Origin: a virus
DNA: 26,841 nucleotides
Virus record (IMG/VR): IMGVR_UViG_3300037147_000127
Location: 1-26,841 of that record
Reading direction: 5' to 3' (one strand)
Positions 14,809 through 20,340 of this stretch are shown in pieces (the stretch's first letter is position 1; each line of letters begins with the position of its first letter). The notes beneath the pieces were generated by a model that did not search any database, was not told the DNA's origin, and saw only the letters and a list, made by a program, of their open reading frames with translations. The translations under genes were made by a program, and so were the position numbers.

Positions 14809-16284
14809 ATGACGATGGCAGCCTTCCTCCGCGGCAAGCCGATCATGCAGCCCTACAGCGTGGGCGCGGGATCGTGCAATGCCGGCGACGTGGTCGTGGT
14901 GAACGACCTGCCCTGCGTCGCCCACGAGGACATTCCGGCGTTCACGGGGGGCGAGACGACCGACTCGCTGGCCGTGTCCGGCGGCATTTACCAGATCCCC
15001 GCCGACGCCGCGTATGCGGACGGCACCTATGTCCTGTGGGACACGTCGAAGCTGCAGGTGACCACGGTCTCCGCCATCACGACCTATCCGTTCGGCTGGA
15101 TCGTCGGTGGCCCGAACGACCTGGCCTCGGACGGCGGCCCGACCGGCGCTGCCAGTTTGGCCTCGGTGCTGCACCATCCGGTTCCCTCCGCGATCTCGGG
15201 CAAGGGGTCGCCCGAGATCAACACGGCCTACACTGCCACGGCCGCCACCGGCACGCTTACCGCCGCGGCGATTGCCGGCGGCGTCATCACGCGCAGCGGG
15301 CCGACCGCGGCGTTCACCGACACGACCGACACCGCCGCGCACATCATCGCTGCGATCCCCGACGCGGTCGCCGGCCAGTCGTTCAAGCTGCAGATCAAAA
15401 ACACCACCGCCTTTGCCGAGACGCTCGTCGGCGGCACCAACGTCACGCTCAGCGGCGGCCAGACGATCATTCCGCCGAACAGCGTCGGCGTGTTCCTGAT
15501 CACGTATGTCTCGGCGACCAGCGTGACGATGCTGGGCCTCTACGTCGTCCCGATGACGACGGACGTCCTCGAGGTCGCCACCGGCCTGACCACGGTCGGC
15601 GCCGGCACGATCACCGCGGCCGGTATCGCCGGGGGTGTCACGCTCCGCACCGGGCCGACCTCGGCGTTCACCGACACCACGGACACGATCACGAATATCG
15701 TGGCCGCCCTGCCCAACGGCAACGTCGGCCAGAGCTGGGAGTACACGTACCTCAATCAGACGCAATACGTGGCCACGCTCGCCGGCGGCACCGACGTTAC
15801 GATCACGCTCAACAGCGGCCAGCTCCTGGTCCCCGGCAATTCCTACGTGCGCTTCCTCGTGACCTACGTCTCGGGGACGTCGATCACGATGGTGCAGATC
15901 GGCGGCGGACTCAACGCCACACTGCCCACTGCCAAATTCACCACGTTCAGCGCGACCACCGGCACGCTCGTCGCGGGCGAGGCCAGCGGTGCGGCCTTCA
16001 CCTGCCTGACCTCGACCAACGCCACGCCCGGCAGCCAGGCCATGCGGACGCCCGCGCAGATCCTGGCCGACACGCCCGGCCTGGTCGTCGGCCAGAGCTA
16101 CATGCTGCTCATCACGAACAGCGGCGGCTCCGGCACGTTGACGCTGGCCACCGACTCCGGGACCGGCTTCACGATGACGGGCACCATGACCGTGGCCAAC
16201 ACCGCCACGAGGCTGTTCATCGTGACGCTGAACAGCGGCACCACGGGCACCGTGCAGGGCGTCTCGATCGGCACGATCGCGTAA
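14809..16284 (+). CDS. DUF2190-like capsid decoration protein with three beta repeats
   Basis: This 491-residue protein follows the capsid gene. Residues 1-125 fit the DUF2190/capsid cement family (GAGSCNAGDVVVVND, then VWD-like YVLWDTS). After a linker come three repeats of about 100 residues: 147-244, 265-364 and 383-491. The first two share TGPT(A/S)AFTDTTDT, (V/N)GQS, LxGGTxVT and ITYVS; the third is diverged and lacks the first motif. The repeats are beta-rich and almost without charge, as in exposed immunoglobulin-like or fibre domains on phage capsids. They may bind carbohydrate or stabilise the shell. GAGAG lies before the ATG; ATG 14815 is an alternative start. Confidence 0.75.
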   Translation: MTMAAFLRGKPIMQPYSVGAGSCNAGDVVVVNDLPCVAHEDIPAFTGGETTDSLAVSGGIYQIPADAAYADGTYVLWDTSKLQVTTVSAITTYPFGWIVGGPNDLASDGGPTGAASLASVLHHPVPSAISGKGSPEINTAYTATAATGTLTAAAIAGGVITRSGPTAAFTDTTDTAAHIIAAIPDAVAGQSFKLQIKNTTAFAETLVGGTNVTLSGGQTIIPPNSVGVFLITYVSATSVTMLGLYVVPMTTDVLEVATGLTTVGAGTITAAGIAGGVTLRTGPTSAFTDTTDTITNIVAALPNGNVGQSWEYTYLNQTQYVATLAGGTDVTITLNSGQLLVPGNSYVRFLVTYVSGTSITMVQIGGGLNATLPTAKFTTFSATTGTLVAGEASGAAFTCLTSTNATPGSQAMRTPAQILADTPGLVVGQSYMLLITNSGGSGTLTLATDSGTGFTMTGTMTVANTATRLFIVTLNSGTTGTVQGVSIGTIA

Positions 16285-16295
16285 CACCGCGGGGA

Positions 16296-16311
16296 GTGTG
16301 AACGTTCACAC
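16296..16311. repeat. 16-bp perfect palindrome, copy 2
   Basis: GTGTGAACGTTCACAC, extended by one pair on each side (16295-16312). It lies 11 bases after the stop of the decoration protein gene, 47 bases centre to centre from copy 3. Confidence 0.85.
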
Positions 16312-16337
16312 TACCGCCAGCCTGCGACACGACGAGG

Positions 16338-16363
16338 GGGGAGTGTGAACGTTCACACTCCCC
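16338..16363. repeat. Palindrome copy 3, extended to 26 bp
   Basis: The 16-bp core GTGTGAACGTTCACAC (16343-16358) is extended on both sides by A/T and four G/C pairs to a perfect 26-bp palindrome. It ends immediately before the ribosome site GGAGGA of the next gene. Confidence 0.85.
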
Positions 16364-16378
16364 GGAGGATTCGCGGTG
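16364..16378 (+). promoter_or_regulatory. Ribosome site deciding a GTG start
   Basis: GGAGGA at 16364-16369, six bases before GTG 16376, adjoining the 26-bp palindrome. A hairpin or bound regulator at the palindrome would sit right against the ribosome site. Confidence 0.7.
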
Positions 16379-16792
16379 GACTTCGCGACGATGGGAATGA
16401 GCTGGCTCAATCAGGAAATCAAGGGCTTTGCCTCGACCGTGCTGACGTACCAGCGGCCGTCGACCAGTGAGACCGCTCAGATCGCCATGGCGATCGGCGG
16501 CAAGCAAAACCCGCTTTACAGCCTGCTCGGCAGCCAGCCGGGCACGCTGGACCTGATCCAGCAGACACCCGAGAACGCGGTCCGCAGCTTTTCGTTCGAC
16601 GCCGGCGACCTGGACTTCACGACGCCCACGCCGGAGACCGGGGACCAGGTCCTGGAAGTCATCAACGGGGTGTCGTGCGTTTTCCAGGTGATGCCGCCGG
16701 TCAGCGGCAAGCTCGCCTGGGAATGGCAAAACGAGTTTCGGCAATCCGGGGCGCGGTACCTGGTGCACACGCAGCTCGTCGCAACGCAGTGA
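16376..16792 (+). CDS. Putative head-tail connector (neck) protein
   Basis: This 138-residue protein starts at GTG behind GGAGGA. An N-terminal helix (MSWLNQEIKGFASTVLTYQR) is followed by beta-rich sequence ending in GKLAWEWQNEFRQSGARYLVHTQLV. The plan (short helix, ETxxYxR, dense strands, PxWRW-like patch, RIHT-like end) resembles small neck or head-closure proteins placed between capsid and tail genes in many siphophages. Position and size support this; no firm family match can be given. Confidence 0.55.
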   Translation: MDFATMGMSWLNQEIKGFASTVLTYQRPSTSETAQIAMAIGGKQNPLYSLLGSQPGTLDLIQQTPENAVRSFSFDAGDLDFTTPTPETGDQVLEVINGVSCVFQVMPPVSGKLAWEWQNEFRQSGARYLVHTQLVATQ

Positions 16793-16798
16793 GGAGTT

Positions 16799-16834
16799 TT
16801 CACCACAGAGAACGCAGAGAGCGCTGAGAGGAAA
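16799..16834. repeat. Degenerate CCACAGAG-type intergenic repeat
   Basis: Starting at ttttcaccacagagaac and ending in a purine run, this 36-base gap sequence resembles one arm of the repeats at 19317 and 24505, without the second arm. It passes directly into the ribosome site AGAGGAAA of the next gene. Confidence 0.4.
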
Positions 16835-16839
16835 TCGCC

Positions 16840-17382
16840 ATGGAGTTCTGGATCGCCGGCATTTTGCTTGTGCTTGTCCTGGCCTGCTGGATCCCGTTGG
16901 TGGCGCGGTCGGCCACGTACACGGGCAAGATGGACGTGACGCGGACCATCACCGGCGAGGGGATTCCGCCCAATTCGAGTTACGTGGTGAACGGTCTCGA
17001 CACGTTGACCACGATGAACGGCGCGACGACGCCGGCGTGCAGCGCCGACGTCTGCTTCACCGAGGCGCTATCGTCCGGCGCGGTGACGATCGACCTCACC
17101 AATATCACCGACCCCGTCCTCGGCACCGTGACGCTCAGCGGCCTGACGCCGTTCATGATTTTGTTCCAGAATCCGTCGGCCAACGCCAACGCCATCACGA
17201 TCGCCGAGGGCGCAAGCAACGGTTACTCGGGCCTCGGCGCCAGCTTCAAGATCGTGCTGCAGCCTGGCGAAGAGTGCCGCATCCTCAAGCAGGCCGCCTC
17301 CGCGGTCGGCAGCGGCTCGAAGACGTTCGACCTGACCGGCACGGGCGCGCAGGCCCTGGGCGTCCAGATCGCAGCGGGGTAA
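16840..17382 (+). CDS. Structural-looking protein with N-terminal membrane segment
   Basis: This 180-residue protein starts at ATG 16840 behind AGAGGAAA. Residues 4-22 (WIAGILLVLVLACWIPLVA) form a strong membrane helix or uncleaved signal. The rest is a beta-rich, nearly uncharged domain ending in KTFDLTGTGAQALGVQIAAG, much like phage decoration or tail domains. A later start, ATG 16930, would remove the membrane part but has no ribosome site. It lies between neck genes, so either a membrane-docked assembly factor or a virion protein is possible. Confidence 0.55.
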   Translation: MEFWIAGILLVLVLACWIPLVARSATYTGKMDVTRTITGEGIPPNSSYVVNGLDTLTTMNGATTPACSADVCFTEALSSGAVTIDLTNITDPVLGTVTLSGLTPFMILFQNPSANANAITIAEGASNGYSGLGASFKIVLQPGEECRILKQAASAVGSGSKTFDLTGTGAQALGVQIAAG

Positions 17383-17385
17383 CCG

Positions 17386-17886
17386 ATGGCCGCGGGCAGG
17401 ATTATCGAGGTCGCGAACTTTGTCGTGGCCGCGCTGAACGCGGACGTTGCCGCGCTCGACGAGAGCGGCGACCCGATCAGCCCGCCGCTGTTCGAGGCGG
17501 ATCGGAGCTATTACGCCGAGTACACGAACGTGCAGCTCGCGACCCTACAGGTCGACGTGCGGCATCCGGCCGTCGTGACGGCCGAGGAATCGCGCGACGG
17601 GACGGAGGACACCTACGGGATCGAGATCGCCCTGCAGCAGACGGTCAACAGAACCGACCAGGCCGCGATCGATGCCCTGGTCACCCTGGCCCGGCGAGCC
17701 GCCCGGACCTTCCCGGTCGCCGCAGTGATGGCGGTCGCCGGCAGCGATCCGGACCTGCTCGACGTCCAGGTCGCCGAGAACGTGCACCTGGTGTTCGACC
17801 CGGACAAGTTGGCGGGCAACCGCTTTTACAGCTCGATTTCCCTGGCCATCAAGGAGTATGCGCCCAACGCGGCGAACGCACAATGA
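17386..17886 (+). CDS. Putative tail terminator / tail completion protein
   Basis: This 166-residue protein begins three bases after the previous stop, with GGGG upstream. An N-terminal helix (VANFVVAALNADVAAL) is followed by a strand-rich core and RFYSSISLAIKEY near the end. This matches the general plan of small tail terminator proteins (lambda gpU-like), and the gene order connector, terminator, gp10-like, tube is usual. It overlaps the next gene by four bases (ATGA). Assignment rests mainly on position and fold impression. Confidence 0.5.
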   Translation: MAAGRIIEVANFVVAALNADVAALDESGDPISPPLFEADRSYYAEYTNVQLATLQVDVRHPAVVTAEESRDGTEDTYGIEIALQQTVNRTDQAAIDALVTLARRAARTFPVAAVMAVAGSDPDLLDVQVAENVHLVFDPDKLAGNRFYSSISLAIKEYAPNAANAQ

Positions 17887-18404
17887 TCGGCGCCCAGCTT
17901 AACGATCTGAAGGTCCTTTGGAACTCCCAGGCCATCATGACGCCGGCGGAGAAATTCCAGTCACGCCTGCTCTTCCAGTTTGGCAGCTACTGCCGGAACG
18001 TCCAGCGCAACTCAATCAAGAAGGCTAATCGCCGTCGCGCCGTCTCCCAAGCCGGGGAGCCGCCGGTCTATCACGAGGTCCAGCTCCCTGGCGGCATCGG
18101 TTACAAAGGCACGATTTTCTATGCAGTGGACCTCCGCAACAAGTCCGTCTCGATCGGCCCTGTACTGCTCAGCCGCAAGGCCGCGATCGGCGGGCGGCCT
18201 CCGCCGGAAGTCCTCGAGCACGGCGGCGTGGCATACCTGGTGATCTCGCGTGCCGCTAAAGTCAGGCGGCGCCATATTTCAGAAACGCTTTCCGTGCGGC
18301 CCATTAATGTCCGCGCCCGGCCGTCGGCGGGGCCGGCATTCCGAAAAACAGTCGACAAAAAGCTTCCCGCGCTGATCGCGGGCGGCATCATGCGGGAGGT
18401 CTGA
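17883..18404 (+). CDS. HK97 gp10-like / minor tail (head-tail joining) protein
   Basis: This 173-residue protein starts at an ATG overlapping the previous stop. An N-terminal helix is followed by a basic stretch (KKANRRRAVSQAGEPP) and, near the end, RPSAGPAFRKTVDKKLPALIAGG. The pattern of Pro-rich motif in the middle and RPxxxPAFxKxxxKLP at the end is common in gp10-like and gpZ-like tail components. It probably acts at the junction of head and tail before tube assembly. Confidence 0.55.
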   Translation: MIGAQLNDLKVLWNSQAIMTPAEKFQSRLLFQFGSYCRNVQRNSIKKANRRRAVSQAGEPPVYHEVQLPGGIGYKGTIFYAVDLRNKSVSIGPVLLSRKAAIGGRPPPEVLEHGGVAYLVISRAAKVRRRHISETLSVRPINVRARPSAGPAFRKTVDKKLPALIAGGIMREV

Positions 18405-18407
18405 TCC

Positions 18408-19310
18408 GTGGGGAAAAACCTTGGCAAAAACAATTGCTTCTGCCTCAACAGCGGCAGCTTCGGTGCGAACAAGTTCGTGCCGATCATCAGCGCGCGCGAC
18501 ATCAAGGTCGCGCGCAAGCCGGCCGCCTCGTTCGACAGCACCGACCGCACCACGCAAATCTCGACGGTCATCCCGGTCCGCCAAAGCGCGGAGGTGACGT
18601 TGTCGGCGATCTGGAACGGCGGCGCCGGCCTTACCGCCCTGCGCAACGCCTGGCTCAATGGCACCGTCCTCTCCGCGGCGGCCTACCTCGAAGGGCCGCC
18701 GGCGACGGGCGCCTATGGTCTTATTGGCGACTGGATCGTCTCGAAGTTCCCGATCAAACAACCGCTCGCCGGCGGCCAGATGATCGACATCACACTGCAG
18801 CCCGCGGCCAACTACGTCAACCGCGTGCAGATCTTCACCGACGCTACCAGCGGCACGCTCGGCACCGCCGAAACCCAAGTCAACAAAAAGGTCGGCTTCA
18901 TCGCCTCCGTCAATACCACGGGCGGCACTCCGGTCCCGACCGCGCGGGATATTTCCTGGTCGCTCGAATGGCAGCTCGAGGAAGCCAGCGATCGCGCCCA
19001 GGAGGAGGACGGCAACGGCATCGCCTTTCAGCAGTACCTCTGCTGCCTGCCCAAGGTCAGCGCCGAGTTCGAGGTGATCTGGAACAACGCCGTCCACAGC
19101 GCCTTCCGCACGGCCTACGACAGCGGCAACCCGATCACGCTGTATTTCCTCGACGGTCCCTACGCCACGTCCGGGAGCTGGGGCCCGTACACCGACTGGG
19201 CGATCACCGACTTCCCGGTCGACGCGCCGCTGCTCGACGGGCAAAAAGTCAAAATGAAATTCGAGCCGCACGGGCTGGCGACCAACTTGTTCCAATACCG
19301 CACGTCGTAA
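18408..19310 (+). CDS. Major tail tube protein with internal duplication
   Basis: This 300-residue protein starts at GTG behind GGGAGGT. It looks like two copies of one tube domain: residues about 31-132 and 171-287. Matching parts are SAEVTLSAIWNG and SAEFEVIWNN, ALRNAWLNG and AFRTAYDSG, AAYLEGPPATGAYG and LYFLDGPYATSGSWG, IGDWIVSKFPIKQPLAGGQ and TDWAITDFPVDAPLLDGQ. Tube proteins polymerise around the tape measure; here each chain would supply two units of the hexameric ring, or three chains would make one ring. A hairpin repeat follows, as expected if this abundant protein needs more transcript than its neighbours. Confidence 0.75.
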   Translation: MGKNLGKNNCFCLNSGSFGANKFVPIISARDIKVARKPAASFDSTDRTTQISTVIPVRQSAEVTLSAIWNGGAGLTALRNAWLNGTVLSAAAYLEGPPATGAYGLIGDWIVSKFPIKQPLAGGQMIDITLQPAANYVNRVQIFTDATSGTLGTAETQVNKKVGFIASVNTTGGTPVPTARDISWSLEWQLEEASDRAQEEDGNGIAFQQYLCCLPKVSAEFEVIWNNAVHSAFRTAYDSGNPITLYFLDGPYATSGSWGPYTDWAITDFPVDAPLLDGQKVKMKFEPHGLATNLFQYRTS

Positions 19311-19316
19311 ACACAA

Positions 19317-19430
19317 AAAAGCCTAACCACAGAGGCACAGAGGCACAGAGGAAGACCACAGAGGAAAATTTGGGTGGAACGCTTCTCTGTGAGTTTCTCT
19401 GTGCCTCTGTGTCTCTGTGGTTAGGCTTTT
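19317..19430. repeat. CCACAGAG-type inverted repeat, terminator-like
   Basis: The arm at 19317-19353 (starting aaaagcctaaccacagag) and the arm at 19395-19430 (ending tctgtggttaggctttt) pair with few mismatches. A-rich and T-rich ends make it look like a terminator in both directions. The stem is internally repetitive (cacagagg units). The same family occurs at 24505-24606. It fills the gap between the tube gene and the ribosome site of the chaperone gene. Confidence 0.8.
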
Positions 19431-19447
19431 GAATTTTGGAGGGACCG

Positions 19448-20029
19448 ATGGAATATCCGAGGACTTTCACCGACGGCTTGGGCCGGGAATGGACGCTGGA
19501 GTTTTCGCTCGCGGCCGGCCGGCGGCTGCAGGAGTTCGCCGGCGTCACTACCGAGCAGCTTGTGCCGGATCCGCGCGCGAAAAACAAGGAGGATGCGGTG
19601 TTGCCGGTGGTCAACCTGCTCGGCGATCCGTTCCAGGCGTTCGGCGTGTTCTACGCCCTGGTCAAGCCCGCGGCGGACGCCAAGGGGCTGTCGCGCGACC
19701 AGCTCCTGGAGGGCTTCACCGACGACTCAGTCTCGGAGCGTCTGAGCAAGGCGATCATCGGTGCGTTACTTTTTTTTTCCCGGAATGCCCCGCAGAAGAC
19801 GGCGGCGCTCCGGACGCTGGCGGCGAACTGGGATCAGTTCCTGGGGCGGATCAACAAGAGGATCGAGAGCGGTATGAGCAAGCTCGATTTTGGCGCAGCT
19901 CTGGACGCCATGCCCGAGATCGACGTCGAGGGGTTGAATCGGCAAATTGCGGAACGATCGAGGAGCTTTGCTACTGGATCGGCGGCTTCGTCGGGCTCGA
20001 CCCCGAAACCCATTCCCTGCGTCAGCTGA
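19448..20029 (+). CDS. Tail assembly chaperone G-like protein
   Basis: This 193-residue protein starts at ATG 19448 behind TTGGAGGG. The position between tube and tape measure genes, the mostly helical sequence and the overlapping downstream frame match the lambda gpG plan. The last 30 residues (SRSFATGSAASSGSTP...) look like out-of-frame extension. A run of nine T (19770-19778) lies inside it as T_TTT_TTT in the right phase for slippage, and a G_GGG (19930-19933) lies where coding character switches to the other frame. Confidence 0.75.
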   Translation: MEYPRTFTDGLGREWTLEFSLAAGRRLQEFAGVTTEQLVPDPRAKNKEDAVLPVVNLLGDPFQAFGVFYALVKPAADAKGLSRDQLLEGFTDDSVSERLSKAIIGALLFFSRNAPQKTAALRTLAANWDQFLGRINKRIESGMSKLDFGAALDAMPEIDVEGLNRQIAERSRSFATGSAASSGSTPKPIPCVS

Positions 20030-20340
20030 AGTGGGCCCAGCGCGGCGAGAAGTCGCGGCTGTGCATGGAGCAAGATTCCGACTGGGACCGTGCCTGTCTG
20101 ATCGCCTATTTCTCGGGGAATGCCAAGGACGCCAAAGGTCCGGATGAGCTGAACGTGACACTGAGGCGCACCGATCGGGAGCGGATCGAGGACGACCAAT
20201 GGCTGGCGGAGCAGGTCGAGCCCGGGACAGACGACACCGAGGAAAGCTGGATAGCCGAGGCCACCCGCAATGCTCCTGCCCGCCCTGCTGCTGTGCCTGA
20301 CGGCCGCAATCCTGTGGATGGCCAGCAAAAGCTCGATTGA
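19448..20340 (+). CDS. Tail assembly chaperone GT-like fusion made by -1 frameshift
   Basis: The frame reached by slipping back one base stays open to 20340. From about 19945 it has clear coding character (TIEELCYWIGGFVGLDPE, then LRQLKWAQRGEKSRLCMEQ and ACLIAYFSG), with no start codon of its own nearby. This T part resembles the T extension of GT proteins, which bind the tube protein while G binds the tape measure. If slippage occurs at the G run, protein would read DVEG then VESANCGTIEE. If it occurs at the T run, about 50 residues of unlikely sequence would be included, so the later site fits the coding pattern better although it is a weaker slip sequence. The end overlaps the tape measure gene. 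Confidence 0.65.

Noticed and set aside
14748-16301. Rightward ORF of 517 codons overlapping the decoration protein
   Set aside because: Arg/His/Asp-rich shadow frame without a family; the frame at 14809 has the DUF2190-like domain and repeats.
19317-19430. CRISPR-like repetition of cacagagg units
   Set aside because: Units are adjacent and arranged as inverted arms, without unique spacers of constant length; no cas gene is near.
20270-20317. Signal-peptide-like start (MLLPALLLCL...) of the tape measure protein
   Set aside because: These codons overlap the coding end of the chaperone T frame; the usual family beginning is at 20318. An export signal on a tape measure would be odd.
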